NCBI RefSeq assembly: GCF_020595095.1
Contig: NZ_JAJDOP010000001.1
Location: 248,001 to 312,000, forward strand
Length of the DNA stretch: 64,000 bases
From: Microvirga rosea
GTDB taxonomy: Bacteria > Pseudomonadota > Alphaproteobacteria > Rhizobiales > Beijerinckiaceae
Reading direction: 5' to 3'
The translations under genes were made by a program, and so were the position numbers. Of the stretch, positions 19,227 through 28,765 are shown piece by piece; position 1 is the first letter of the stretch; the number at the start of each line of letters is the position of its first letter. Below the pieces are notes generated by a model. It saw nothing but the letters and a program-made list of their open reading frames with translations, did no database searches and was not told the DNA's origin.

Positions 19227-21284
19227 CTAAATGACCACGAAATCGAGATGGGACATCTTGAGCTTGGTGGGCAGGACCGCAATCTGGATTGCCGCGGCCT
19301 TTCCGGTTCCGTCCGGATCGTAGAACAGCGCCCCGGTCTTCTTGTTGTAGACGATGCGGTCACTGGCATCGTGCACGTGATCGCCGGTCCAAAAGGCGCT
19401 TTTCGACAACGTGCCTTTCTTCGGCAGTTTCGAGAAGATCTTTCGCGACAGCTGGATCGTGTCGTCGACGGGCGCAAAGCCGTAGAGGGTGTCCACGTTC
19501 GTACGCACGTTGGGCTTCGTGTCGAACACGAACACATCCTTTCCGAGGCCCCCGATCAGTGCATCGTTGCCCGCGCCGCCGATCAGGGTGTCCCTGCCGG
19601 CCTCGCCCCACAGGGTGTCGTCGCCGCCGAGCCCCAGGATCCGATCATTGCCGCCTTCACCCACCAAGGCGTCCTTCGCGGCAGTTCCTCTCAGAGACAG
19701 CGGGGTCGTCTCGACGACGTTGCGCACGTTGATCGTGATCGTCTTGTAGAGCTCCTTTCCATAAGGATCGGCCGCCCTGACGGTGATGGCGTGTTGCTTC
19801 GCAGTTTCATAATCGAGCGTGCCGTTCAGGATCAGGTCCGACCCGTCGAGCCTGAACAGGCCGCCCGCGTTCGAAACGAGGGAGTAAGTCAGCGTATCGC
19901 CGTCGGGATCCGAGCCGAACAGGGTTCCGATCTCGGTGCCGGGACCGGCGGATTCCAGAACGCTGCTGCCTGCCAGAAGGATGCTCGTCGGAGCCCCGTT
20001 GACGAGCGCGACCGTCTTGTCGGCAAATTCCACGACACGGACATCCTTGAGAACATCCTCGCCGTCCGGTCCGACGATCTTGAAGGTCCCGCTCTCCGTT
20101 CCGGGAGTGATGGTATAGGCGCTGCTGTTGCCGGTATAGACGGCCCTGTCATCACCCGAGCCGCCATCCAGGAAATCGTTGCCGAGGCCGCCTTTGAGGG
20201 TATCGTTGCCGGCACCACCCATGAGGGTGTTGTTCAGGTCGTTGCCCGTCAGCTTGTCCGCACCCGTTCCGCCTTCGAGATTTTCGATACCGATCAGAGT
20301 GTCGCTGCCGTAGATGCCGGTGTCCTGCGGACCGTTCACCGCCAAGGTCACGGTGACGGGCGAGGAGCCTGAATACCGCGCGGTATCGAGACCCTCTCCG
20401 CCGTCGAGAATGTCGTTGCCGAAACCACCCTCCAGCGTATCGTTCTCGCCGAAACCCTCGAGCTTGTTGGCGCCGTCGCTTCCCGTCAGCTTGTCGGCAT
20501 GGGCGCTGCCGGCGATGTTCTCGACGTTCAGAACCTGGTCGAACTGGAATCCCGTGTACTGGAGATTCGCATTGCCGAGGCTGAGGGAAACGCCCTGCGT
20601 GGCGAACGCGTAATCGACCGTGTCGACACCGGCGCCGCCATCGATGTAATTGCTGCCGCTGCCGCCGGAAATCCAATCCGCGCCCGTGCCGCCATAGGCC
20701 GTGTCGTCGCCGGTGCCGAGTTCGATGCGGCCGATCACGCTTCCTTGCGTGCCGTCATAGATGTCGCTTCCGGCGCCGAGATCGATAATGGTCCCCGCGA
20801 GATTCGTGGACGTGGTCTTGATCTCGCCCGCATTGGTGACGTGATCGGCGCCTATGCCGGCCAGAATCGCCAGTTCGGATGTCGCGATCGTGCCTGTGTT
20901 GTAGATCTCGAGCGTGTCGGCGGTGGTGAGGGCGGTGTCTTTGATGAGCTCGATGCCGTTCACGCCGGTGATGCTGCCGGCATTCATCAGGAACCCCAGG
21001 CCGCCGCCGGCAAACCGAATGGCCGTACCGGTATCGGACACTATGGCGCCTTCATTGAAGACGCTGCTGCCGTTGCCCTTTAGGGCGACCGCGAAGGTCT
21101 GACCCTGGACCTTGAAGCCCTCGGCGATGGTGATGCGCTGCTTGTTCTGCGCGAGGAGGGCCGCGCCAGTCGTCGTGACAACGTCGAGGCCGATGAAGGC
21201 TGTGCCGGAGTCCGGCAATTCGAGAAGGGCATTAGCGCCCTGCGGAAGGAGCGGATGCGCCGCATCGAAGAAATAATTGGTCAT
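19227..21284 (-). CDS. RTX-type secreted protein with cadherin-like domain
   Basis: The 685-residue protein has no signal peptide. Residues 1-180 resemble a beta-helix with repeated short turns (FNEGAIVSDTGTAIRF, MNAGSITGVNGIEL, VTNAGEIKTT). Several blocks of RTX nonapeptides follow (GGAGNDTLKGGLGNDFLDGG), with a YTITPGTESGTFKI...VLKDVRVVEF block, one cadherin-like domain (GSDPDGDTLTYSL) and a C-terminal RTX block plus FVFDTKPNVRTNVDTL, probably the type I secretion signal. Modules and tail match the larger RTX protein at 7.1 kb. The start is uncertain: an ATG 13 codons upstream (21323) has no Shine-Dalgarno, and a TAATAT sits directly before it, so I prefer MTNYFFDAAHP. No transporter genes are adjacent. 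Confidence 0.83.
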   Translation of the reverse strand: MTNYFFDAAHPLLPQGANALLELPDSGTAFIGLDVVTTTGAALLAQNKQRITIAEGFKVQGQTFAVALKGNGSSVFNEGAIVSDTGTAIRFAGGGLGFLMNAGSITGVNGIELIKDTALTTADTLEIYNTGTIATSELAILAGIGADHVTNAGEIKTTSTNLAGTIIDLGAGSDIYDGTQGSVIGRIELGTGDDTAYGGTGADWISGGSGSNYIDGGAGVDTVDYAFATQGVSLSLGNANLQYTGFQFDQVLNVENIAGSAHADKLTGSDGANKLEGFGENDTLEGGFGNDILDGGEGLDTARYSGSSPVTVTLAVNGPQDTGIYGSDTLIGIENLEGGTGADKLTGNDLNNTLMGGAGNDTLKGGLGNDFLDGGSGDDRAVYTGNSSAYTITPGTESGTFKIVGPDGEDVLKDVRVVEFADKTVALVNGAPTSILLAGSSVLESAGPGTEIGTLFGSDPDGDTLTYSLVSNAGGLFRLDGSDLILNGTLDYETAKQHAITVRAADPYGKELYKTITINVRNVVETTPLSLRGTAAKDALVGEGGNDRILGLGGDDTLWGEAGRDTLIGGAGNDALIGGLGKDVFVFDTKPNVRTNVDTLYGFAPVDDTIQLSRKIFSKLPKKGTLSKSAFWTGDHVHDASDRIVYNKKTGALFYDPDGTGKAAAIQIAVLPTKLKMSHLDFVVI

Positions 21285-21398
21285 GGAAATCTCAGGCTGT
21301 TCAAGGAACGTGCCGAAATTCATACGATATTACGTTCTGCAAATAAAGCTTTCGCCGGAGCCCGTGCTGTCGCACGTCACGCATGGATGGCGACTGCC

Positions 21399-22652
21399 CT
21401 AGAGGGGCTCCCCCCTGAGAAGCCGCGGCGGCGTGCCTCCGGCCAGCCCGGCCGCCTCCTGCATGAAAAAGCGCTTCAGGCCGGGCATCCGGTCGACGAG
21501 GCCGAGCCCGAGATCCCGGATCAGGCGCAGCGGCAGGGCATCGTTGGAAAACAAACGGTTCAATCCGTCCGTCATCATTCCCATGGCCGTGATGTCGGCG
21601 CGCCGGGCCCGCTCATAATCATCGAGAACATCCGCGCTCCCAGGGTCGCGGCCCAGCCGCAGGGCCTCGACGACGATTTCCGCCAGAGCCGCCGCATCGT
21701 GCAGGCCGAGATTGAGCCCCTGCCCGGCAATCGGATGGATCACATGGGCCGCATCCCCCAACAGCGCCAGACGGTCCGCCGTGAAGCGGCGCGCCACGCC
21801 GAAGGACAAGGGAAAAGCCTGTGGTTTCGTGTCGAAGGAAATTTCCCCGAGTTCAAGGCCGAAGCGGCGCTCGAGCTCGGCCAGGAGATCCTCGGGATCC
21901 GCCTGAAGCAGATGGGGGACCTCGTCGCTGCGCTCGCTCCACACGATGGACGAGCGGTGCTGCAGGCGCCCGTCCGGCAAGGCCTCGGGCTTGAGCGGCA
22001 GGATCGCGAATGGACCGGCTGGCAGGAAATGCTCGACCGCCTTGCCCTCGTGGTCGCGGGCATGGCGAATGGTCGCGACGATGGCCGATTGACGGTAGGG
22101 CCAGGAAATCCAGCTGATCCCCGCCTGATCGCGCAGGCGCGAGCGCGCTCCGTCCGCCGCCACGAGCAGGGAGGCCCGAAGCGTGACGCCGCCATCGGTC
22201 ACCACGTCGATCGCTCCCGGGTGCGCGGAGAAGCTCTCGACGCTCACAGGCATCAACGCGACCCCGGCGTTCCGGCACGCATCGACGAGGGCGCCGGTCA
22301 GATCGCCGCCGGCCACCATATGGGCAAGGGGTTCACCCTCCCTCACCTCCCCGGCGAAGGTGAGAAATGTCGGCCGCACCGGATCGTGCAGGCGGCTGTC
22401 CGTGATCACCATGTCGCGAATCGGCTGCGCCTTGTCGGCGACGAGGCCCCAGATCTGGAGCGCTTCGAGCATCCGGCGCGCCGCCGCCGCGATGGCGTAG
22501 GCCCGCTTGTCCCCATGAGGATCCCGTTTCAGGGCCGGATCGCACATGGCGACCTCGGCCGCATCGCCCAGCGCCTGTTTCAGCGCCAGCGCCAGCGACA
22601 ACCCCGCCAAGCCGCCGCCGGCGATCGCGATACGTGGACGGTCTGCGCTCAT
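21399..22652 (-). CDS. UbiH/UbiF/COQ6-family FAD-dependent monooxygenase
   Basis: The 417-residue flavin hydroxylase has the FAD dinucleotide motif AGGGLAGLSLA (10-20), the DG motif AADGARSRLRD and the second FAD/ribose motif LLGDAAHVIHPIAGQGLNLG. These are diagnostic of the ubiquinone biosynthesis hydroxylase family that hydroxylates the quinone ring. Which ring position it modifies cannot be told from sequence; ubiH, ubiF and ubiL types overlap. The start is supported by AGGAGAC upstream. It is divergent from the thioesterase gene; the 132 bases between them hold both promoters. Confidence 0.9.
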   Translation of the reverse strand: MSADRPRIAIAGGGLAGLSLALALKQALGDAAEVAMCDPALKRDPHGDKRAYAIAAAARRMLEALQIWGLVADKAQPIRDMVITDSRLHDPVRPTFLTFAGEVREGEPLAHMVAGGDLTGALVDACRNAGVALMPVSVESFSAHPGAIDVVTDGGVTLRASLLVAADGARSRLRDQAGISWISWPYRQSAIVATIRHARDHEGKAVEHFLPAGPFAILPLKPEALPDGRLQHRSSIVWSERSDEVPHLLQADPEDLLAELERRFGLELGEISFDTKPQAFPLSFGVARRFTADRLALLGDAAHVIHPIAGQGLNLGLHDAAALAEIVVEALRLGRDPGSADVLDDYERARRADITAMGMMTDGLNRLFSNDALPLRLIRDLGLGLVDRMPGLKRFFMQEAAGLAGGTPPRLLRGEPL

Positions 22653-22784
22653 GACGGTCTCCTGACGAACAGCCCTTGGAATCGCGGGCGGGATTGGGTG
22701 TCCGCGATGGATCGGCACGCGTCAAGCTTGACGTTCCTCGCCGGCTCTTCGATGGATGGATTTCCGTGAAAGGACCCAGTGCCC

Positions 22785-23642
22785 ATGTCCAGTGCCGTTG
22801 CCAACCTGCTCAAGATCCTCGATCTGGAGGCCATCGAAGTAAATATGTTCCGCGGCCAGAGCCCGAAGGTCGGCTGGCAGCGCGTGTTCGGCGGCCAGGT
22901 GATCGGCCAGGCCCTCGTGGCGGCCACCCGCACCGTGGAGGGCCGCCAGCCCCATTCGCTCCATGGCTACTTCATGCTTCCCGGGGACCCCAAGGTTCCG
23001 ATCATCTACGAGGTGGATCGGATCCGTGACGGCCGCAGCTTCACCACGCGGCGGGTGGTGGCGATCCAGCACGGCCAGGCGATCTTTTCCATGTCGGCGT
23101 CGTTCCAGCTCGCGGAAGACGGGTTCGAGCATCAGGCCCCGATGCCGGACGTTCCGGGCCCGGAGCAGCTTCCGAGCGAGACGGAAGTGAAGGCCGAACT
23201 GCTACAGAAGATGCCGGAACCCATGCGGACCTATTTCGAGCGCGAACGGCCGATCGAGATGCGTCCCGTCGAGATGCAGCGCTACACGTCGCAGGATCCG
23301 GGCGCGCCGCTGTTCCATGTCTGGATCCGCGCCACCGACCGCCTGCCGGACGATCCGGCGGTGCACCAGGCGGTGCTGGCTTATGCGTCCGACATGACGC
23401 TTCTCGATTCGTCCCTGATTCCCCATGGCCGGACCGTGTTCGATCCGACCATTCAGGGCGCCAGCCTCGACCATGCCCTGTGGTTCCATCGGCCCTTCAG
23501 GGCGGACGAATGGCTGCTTTATGCCCAGGACACGCCGAATGCCGGCGGCGCCCGTGGTTTTTCACGGGGGCTGATTTTCCGGCAGGACGGCACCCTAGTC
23601 GCGTCCGTGGCCCAGGAAGGCCTGATCCGCGACCGCAGCTGA
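22785..23642 (+). CDS. tesB: Acyl-CoA thioesterase II
   Basis: The 285-residue double hot-dog protein carries FRGQSPKVGWQRVFGGQVIGQAL near the N-terminus and the second-domain motifs YASDMTLLDSSL and SLDHALWFHRPFRADEWLLY, which include the catalytic Asp and Thr/Ser-Gln surroundings of TesB. It hydrolyses acyl-CoA to free fatty acid and CoA in the cytoplasm. ATG at 22785 has AAAGGA 10 bases upstream and is preferred over the GTG two codons earlier. It converges on the aldo/keto reductase gene with 17 bases between stops. Confidence 0.95.
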   Translation: MSSAVANLLKILDLEAIEVNMFRGQSPKVGWQRVFGGQVIGQALVAATRTVEGRQPHSLHGYFMLPGDPKVPIIYEVDRIRDGRSFTTRRVVAIQHGQAIFSMSASFQLAEDGFEHQAPMPDVPGPEQLPSETEVKAELLQKMPEPMRTYFERERPIEMRPVEMQRYTSQDPGAPLFHVWIRATDRLPDDPAVHQAVLAYASDMTLLDSSLIPHGRTVFDPTIQGASLDHALWFHRPFRADEWLLYAQDTPNAGGARGFSRGLIFRQDGTLVASVAQEGLIRDRS

Positions 23643-23659
23643 GGCCGATGGGCTGCGCG

Positions 23660-24694
23660 TCAGACAGCGGGCGGGTTCACCCGGGCAAAGCCGGCCTGAC
23701 GATACGAGGGCCAATAGGGATAAGCCGGGGTGACGGCGCTGGCCGCATCGAGGCGGGCGACCTGCTCGGCCGTCAGCGACCATCCGACCGCTCCCAGATT
23801 CTGCCGCAGCTGTTCCTCGTTGCGCGCTCCGACCACGACGGTGGAAACGGTCGGGCGCCGCAGCAGCCAGTTGAGGGCGATCTGCGGGACGGTCTTGCCT
23901 GTTTCCTCGGCCACGGCGTCGAGGGCATCGACCACGCGGAACAGATGCTCGTCGGATACCGGCGGACCGTACTCGGCCGTCTGATGCAGGCGGCTGGTTT
24001 CGGGCAACTCCTGGCCGCGGCGAATCTTACCGGTGAGCCGACCCCAGCCGAGGGGACTCCAGACCACCGCGCCGACGCCCTGGTCGCGGGCGAGTGGCAT
24101 GAGCTCCCATTCGTAATCGCGCCCGATCAGCGAGTAATAGGCCTGATGGGCCACGTAGCGCGGGTAGCCGTGGCGATCCGCGACGGCGAGCGACTTCATG
24201 AGCTGCCAGCCGGCGAAGTTGGAGACCCCCACATAGCGGACCTTTCCGGCCCGAACGAGATCGTCGAGGGTCGACAGTACTTCCTCGACCGGGGTTCCGG
24301 CGTCGAAGGCGTGAAGCTGCAACAGGTCGATGTAATCGGTGCCGAGACGCCGCAGGGCCGCGTCCACCGCAGGGAGCAGCCGAGCCCGGGAGGTGCCCGC
24401 CTCGTTCGGGCCCTCCCCGGTCGGCAAACCGGTTTTCGTGGAGAGAAGCACCTTGTCGCGCCGGCCCTTGATGGCCTCGCCGAGCACGATCTCCGATGCG
24501 CCGTCGGAATACACGTCGGCCGTGTCGAACATCGTCACGCCGGCTTCGAGGCAGATGTCGATCAGCCGCCGGGCCTCCGCCGTGTCCGTCTCGCCCCAGG
24601 CTCCGAACAGAGGGCCTTTTCCGCCGAATGTGCCGGCCCCGAAGCTCAGCACCGGAACGTCCAGTCCCGAATGTCCCAATCGCCGATATTCCAT
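23660..24694 (-). CDS. Aldo/keto reductase
   Basis: The 344-residue TIM-barrel oxidoreductase has the catalytic tetrad visible as D and Y in FDTADVYSDGAS, K in LLSTKTGL and H in LLQLHAFD, plus the NADPH-binding VVGARNEEQL near the C-terminus. It resembles the YajO/Tas-like AKR class. The substrate is unknown. It begins two bases after the stop of the upstream MFS exporter gene (24694/24697), so the two form an operon divergent from a LysR regulator that probably controls them. Confidence 0.9.
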   Translation of the reverse strand: MEYRRLGHSGLDVPVLSFGAGTFGGKGPLFGAWGETDTAEARRLIDICLEAGVTMFDTADVYSDGASEIVLGEAIKGRRDKVLLSTKTGLPTGEGPNEAGTSRARLLPAVDAALRRLGTDYIDLLQLHAFDAGTPVEEVLSTLDDLVRAGKVRYVGVSNFAGWQLMKSLAVADRHGYPRYVAHQAYYSLIGRDYEWELMPLARDQGVGAVVWSPLGWGRLTGKIRRGQELPETSRLHQTAEYGPPVSDEHLFRVVDALDAVAEETGKTVPQIALNWLLRRPTVSTVVVGARNEEQLRQNLGAVGWSLTAEQVARLDAASAVTPAYPYWPSYRQAGFARVNPPAV

Positions 24695-24696
24695 GG

Positions 24697-25914
24697 TCAG
24701 ATTCCCTGGTGAGAAAGAACGGAAGCGGGAGCCCGCCGGTCGAGCCATTGGCTGACGAGGGCGAGGGCCAGACCCGCAAGGGTGATGAGCGCGGCAACCC
24801 AGGTGACCGCGCCCAGTCCAGGGCCGCTGTCGATCACCACGCCGCCGATCCATGCGCCGAGGGCGTTGCCGAGGTTGAAGGCCGCGATGTTCAGGCTGGA
24901 GGCGAGTCCCTGACCGGCGCCCCCGGCCTTCTCGAGGACGCGCAGCTGAAGGGGTGCCACCGTCGCGAAGGCCGCGGCGCCGAGCAGTCCGACGAACGCC
25001 ACGGCGGCGGTCTTTTCATGCACCGCGAAGGTCATGAGCGCGAGAACGAGCGCCAGAACCGCCAGGGTCCCGATCAGGGTCGGCATCAGGCGCTTGTCCG
25101 CCAGCCACCCGCCCCCGAGATTGCCGACCGCAAGGCCCGCCCCGAAGATCAGGAGGATCGGCGACACCGCCGCCTCGGAGAAGCCCGTGATCTGCGTGAG
25201 GATCGGCTGCACATAGGTGAAGACCGCGAACACGCCCGCATAGCCGAGAACCGTCATGGCGAGGCCGAGAAGAACCTGCAGGCGCATCAGCCCGGCGACC
25301 TCCTCGCGCAGCGACGAAGCATCCTCGCGACGGCCGTTGCCGGGAACGAAAGCCGCCAGCACGAGCGTGGCGATTGCTCCGATGGCCGCAACCGTCCAGA
25401 ACGTGGCGCGCCATCCGAAGGCAAGGCCGATCCAGGCCCCGAGCGGCACACCGAGGAGCGTGGCTGCGGTCAGGCCCGTGAACATGATGGCGATGGCCGA
25501 GGCCTTGCGCTCCGGCGCCACAAGGGACGTCGCGACGACGGAGCCGACGCCGAAGAAGGTCCCGTGCGCCAGGGCCGTCACGATGCGGGCTCCCATCAGG
25601 GCTCCGTAGGTCGGAGCGATCGCACAGGCGATGTTGCCGATGGTGAAGATCACCATGAGGGCGACCAGAACCGTCTTGCGGGGCCAGCGGCGTGTCAGGA
25701 TGGTCATCAGCGGCGCGCCGACCGTGACGCCGAGGGCATAGCCGGAGATCAGCAGGCCCGCGAGCGGAATGGAGACGCCGAGATCCCCGGCAACCTGCAA
25801 CAGCAGGCCCATGATGACGAATTCCGTGGTGCCGATGGCGAAGGCCCCGGCGGTCAGGGTGTAAAGGGCAAGGGGCAAGAACAGGCTCCCGTAATGACCG
25901 GTTGTGAAGGTCAC
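24697..25914 (-). CDS. MFS transporter (DHA1, AraJ/YdhP-like)
   Basis: The 405-residue membrane protein has 12 predicted helices and the drug:H+ antiporter 1 style N-terminus (LALYTLTAGAFAIGTTEFVIMGLL). The MFS motif A equivalent lies between helices 2 and 3 (GAPLMTILTRRWPRKTVL). Members export arabinose-like sugars, drugs or metabolites; the substrate here is unknown. It is the first gene of a two-gene unit with the aldo/keto reductase and is divergent from a LysR-type regulator across only 71 bases. Confidence 0.9.
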   Translation of the reverse strand: MTFTTGHYGSLFLPLALYTLTAGAFAIGTTEFVIMGLLLQVAGDLGVSIPLAGLLISGYALGVTVGAPLMTILTRRWPRKTVLVALMVIFTIGNIACAIAPTYGALMGARIVTALAHGTFFGVGSVVATSLVAPERKASAIAIMFTGLTAATLLGVPLGAWIGLAFGWRATFWTVAAIGAIATLVLAAFVPGNGRREDASSLREEVAGLMRLQVLLGLAMTVLGYAGVFAVFTYVQPILTQITGFSEAAVSPILLIFGAGLAVGNLGGGWLADKRLMPTLIGTLAVLALVLALMTFAVHEKTAAVAFVGLLGAAAFATVAPLQLRVLEKAGGAGQGLASSLNIAAFNLGNALGAWIGGVVIDSGPGLGAVTWVAALITLAGLALALVSQWLDRRAPASVLSHQGI

Positions 25915-25985
25915 GCAAAACTAGGGGGTCGCCGGCTTTTGAATTAGAATGCTATTGGGAACATCATTTGTGAGATGAATTCACG

Positions 25986-26897
25986 ATGGCACGGCTGGAG
26001 ATCAATCGTTCGGGCGAGATGGAAGTTTTTGTCCGCGTCGTCGAACGCTCGGGCTTTTCGGCGGCCGCCCGTTCCCTGCGCATGACGCCCTCGGCCGTCA
26101 GCAAGCTCGTGGCCCGCCTGGAAGCCCGGCTCGGGGCGCGGTTGGTCCATCGCTCCACGCGCCGCCTGCAGCTGACCCCGGAGGGGATCGCTTTCTTCGA
26201 ACGGGCAAAGCGCATCCTGGCCGAGATCGACGACGCCGAGCGCGAGGCATCATCGGGGGCGGCGCCGCGGGGCCGGGTGCGGGTCAACAGCAATGTCCCG
26301 TTCGGTCTCCATCATCTGCTGCCCCTCGTGCCGGGCTTTCTCGAACGCTATCCCGAGGTCCGGCTCGACATCGTCCTGACCGATCAGGTGATCGATCTGT
26401 TCGAGGAAAGGGCGGATGTGGCGATCCGGGTCGGCCCGTTGCGGACGTCGCAGCTCGTGGCGCGCAAGCTCGGATCGAGCCGAATGGTCGTGGTCGGGGC
26501 ACCGCATTACCTGGCGCACCACGGAACGCCCCGGACCTTGGCGGAACTCGAAACCCATAACCGGATCGGCTTCAATTTCGCCCGCAGCTTCGACGAATGG
26601 CCGTTCGTGGAAGGCGGCGTCAACCGGACGCTGCCGGCGGTCGGCAATACCTTGTCCGGCGACGGCGAAACATCCCGCCGGCTGGCGCTGGCCGGCGTGG
26701 GGTTGGCCCGCCTCGCCTGGTTCCATATCGGTCCCGACATCGCGGCGGGCCGGCTCGTGCCGGTCCTGGAAGAGTTCAATCCCGGGGATTCGGAGGACAT
26801 CCACGCGGTTTTCGTCGGCCAGGGCGGCCGCCTGCCCGCACGGGTGCGCGCCTTTATCGATTATCTGGCCGAAACCGTGACGCTGCCCAAGCGATAA
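25986..26897 (+). CDS. LysR-family transcriptional regulator
   Basis: The 303-residue protein has an N-terminal winged HTH (about 8-66, FSAAARSLRMTPSAVSKLVARLEARLG region) and a periplasmic-binding-protein-like effector domain (about 95-297). It belongs to the common LysR group that neighbours MFS or dehydrogenase genes. The divergent arrangement with the MFS/AKR operon over an AT-rich 71-base gap fits local autoregulation and activation. Effector unknown. Its stop is 9 bases from the convergent ABC binding-protein gene. Confidence 0.92.
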   Translation: MARLEINRSGEMEVFVRVVERSGFSAAARSLRMTPSAVSKLVARLEARLGARLVHRSTRRLQLTPEGIAFFERAKRILAEIDDAEREASSGAAPRGRVRVNSNVPFGLHHLLPLVPGFLERYPEVRLDIVLTDQVIDLFEERADVAIRVGPLRTSQLVARKLGSSRMVVVGAPHYLAHHGTPRTLAELETHNRIGFNFARSFDEWPFVEGGVNRTLPAVGNTLSGDGETSRRLALAGVGLARLAWFHIGPDIAAGRLVPVLEEFNPGDSEDIHAVFVGQGGRLPARVRAFIDYLAETVTLPKR

Positions 26898-26906
26898 GCC
26901 GCCGCA

Positions 26907-27929
26907 TCAGCCGGTAAATTTCTTGACGAAGCGGTCGTCGAAGGTCGTGGCGAGATCGACCTTCGCGTCCTTCAGTTCCGGATCGAGGGTTTTCAGCATG
27001 TCCATCACGCTTGCCATGCCGTCCGGCGGCACGATGCCCGTGCGCGAATAGCTTTCGAGCGAGTTCTGCACCGCCTTGATGTAGAGGGCCTTGTCGCCGA
27101 GGTGATATTCCGCCGGAACCGCTTCCGCCACGTCGTCGGGTTTTGCCGTCTGCAACCATTTCAGGGATTTCATGAAGGCGTTGACGAGACGCTGCGCGGT
27201 GACGGGATTCGCGTCGATGAAATCCTTCTTCGTGTAGAGCGTCGCCGCAGGATTGGAGCCACCGAACAAGGCGCGCGTGCCGGCCTCCGTCCGGGTGTCG
27301 ATGAGAATCGCGATGTCGCCGTCGGATTCGAGCTTGGCGATCACCGGATCGAGATGCGACAGCACGTCGATCTCGCCCTTCTGCATCGCCGCGACGGCGC
27401 TTGCCCCGGAGCCGACGCCGATGATGGCCGCGTCCGAGGGCTTCAGGCCCGCCTTCACCATGGCGTATTGGGCGGTCAGCGCCGTCGATGAGCCCGGCGC
27501 GGTGACGCCGATCTTGAGGCCCTTGAAATCGGCGGCGGATTTGATCTGCCCGGCCTTCTCTTTCTTGACCGCGATCACGATGGCGGGGAAGCGCCCGAGC
27601 TCCGTGATGGCGCGCACGTCCTGGCCTTTCGCCTGCATGCGGATCGTATGTTCATAGGCGCCCGTCACCACGTCCACCGAGCCGCCGATCAGCGCCTGGA
27701 GCGACTTGGCGCCTCCGCCGAAATCGTTGATCTCGACGTCGAGGCCCTCCTCCTTGAAGAAGCCTTTCCGTTCCGCGATGGTCAGCGGGAGATAATACAG
27801 AAGCGGCTTGCCGCCGACGCCGAGCGTCACCTTGGTCTTTTCCGGCTTTTCCTGCGCGAAGGCGGTACGGCTGAGACCGGCGGCGAGCGCCGCAGCGCCC
27901 GTTCCGATCAGAAATGTGCGGCGTTCCAT
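26907..27929 (-). CDS. ABC transporter substrate-binding protein (NMT1/SsuA-like)
   Basis: The 340-residue protein has a Tat-like signal (ERRTFLIGTGAAALAAGL, cleavage near AFAQ). The mature part is an NMT1/THI5-SsuA type periplasmic binding protein (KPLLYYLPLTIAERKGFFKEEGLDVEI; QALIGGSVDVVTG). This class binds sulfonates, nitrate, pyrimidine precursors or aromatic acids, so the substrate cannot be named. The ATG is preceded by GGGAGA. It is the third gene of an ATPase-permease-binding protein operon; no thiamine or sulfur riboswitch was seen upstream of the operon. Confidence 0.9.
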   Translation of the reverse strand: MERRTFLIGTGAAALAAGLSRTAFAQEKPEKTKVTLGVGGKPLLYYLPLTIAERKGFFKEEGLDVEINDFGGGAKSLQALIGGSVDVVTGAYEHTIRMQAKGQDVRAITELGRFPAIVIAVKKEKAGQIKSAADFKGLKIGVTAPGSSTALTAQYAMVKAGLKPSDAAIIGVGSGASAVAAMQKGEIDVLSHLDPVIAKLESDGDIAILIDTRTEAGTRALFGGSNPAATLYTKKDFIDANPVTAQRLVNAFMKSLKWLQTAKPDDVAEAVPAEYHLGDKALYIKAVQNSLESYSRTGIVPPDGMASVMDMLKTLDPELKDAKVDLATTFDDRFVKKFTG

Positions 27930-27973
27930 GATCGTCTCCCTGAATGGTTTTGCTTCGTTGGACAAAGGATTGC

Positions 27974-28765
27974 TCAACCCCGGCCGCTTGTCGATGGCCC
28001 CGGACGCCACACGAGAAGACGCCGCTCGATGAGCGTCACGCAGGCATCGATGATGATCACGAAGATCGACAGGATGAGCATTCCGGCAAAGACGCCCGTC
28101 ACGTCGAACACGCTTTCAGCTTCGTGGATCTTGTAGCCGAGGCCCGCGGAGGAACCGAGATATTCACCGACAACGGCGCCGACCAGCGCGAAGCCGACGG
28201 ACGTGTGCAGCGACGAGAACACCCAGGTGAGAGCCGCTGGCCAGTACACATGCCGCAGGAGCTGGCGCTCGTTCATGCCGAGCATGCGCGCATTGGCGAG
28301 CACCACCGGGCTCACCTCGCGCACGCCCTGATAAACGTTGAAGAACACGATGAAGAACACGAGGGTGAATCCCAGCGCCACCTTCGACCAGATGCCGAGG
28401 CCGAACCATAAGGCGAAGATCGGCGCCAGCACGACGCGCGGCAGGGCATTCGCGGCCTTGATGTAAGGGTCGAACACCGCCGCCAGCAGCTCGCGCCGGG
28501 CGAACAGGAAACCGAAGAGGATTCCGCCGAGCGCTCCGAACGCGAAAGCCAGCACGGTTTCGAGCAGCGTGATGCCGAGGTGACGCCAGATTTCGCCGGT
28601 CGCGAATTCCTTGCCGGCGCGGATCAACACGTCGAACGGATTGGAAAAGAAGAACTGGGACTGCTTGACGGGCGCGAGAATCGGATAGGCGGTGAACACA
28701 TGCCACACGAGCAGAAACAGAACGGCGACCAGGAGCTGCAGCCCGAGGAGTTTTGCGCGTTTCAT
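27974..28765 (-). CDS. ABC transporter permease (SsuC/TauC type)
   Basis: The 263-residue inner-membrane protein has six hydrophobic segments and the EAA-type cytoplasmic loop ANARMLGMNERQLLRHVYWPAAL (about 155-177), which contacts the ATPase. The family is BPD_transp_1. The start overlaps the ATPase stop by 4 bases (ATGA), so they are translationally coupled. It is one permease gene, presumably a homodimer in the importer. Confidence 0.92.
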   Translation of the reverse strand: MKRAKLLGLQLLVAVLFLLVWHVFTAYPILAPVKQSQFFFSNPFDVLIRAGKEFATGEIWRHLGITLLETVLAFAFGALGGILFGFLFARRELLAAVFDPYIKAANALPRVVLAPIFALWFGLGIWSKVALGFTLVFFIVFFNVYQGVREVSPVVLANARMLGMNERQLLRHVYWPAALTWVFSSLHTSVGFALVGAVVGEYLGSSAGLGYKIHEAESVFDVTGVFAGMLILSIFVIIIDACVTLIERRLLVWRPGPSTSGRG

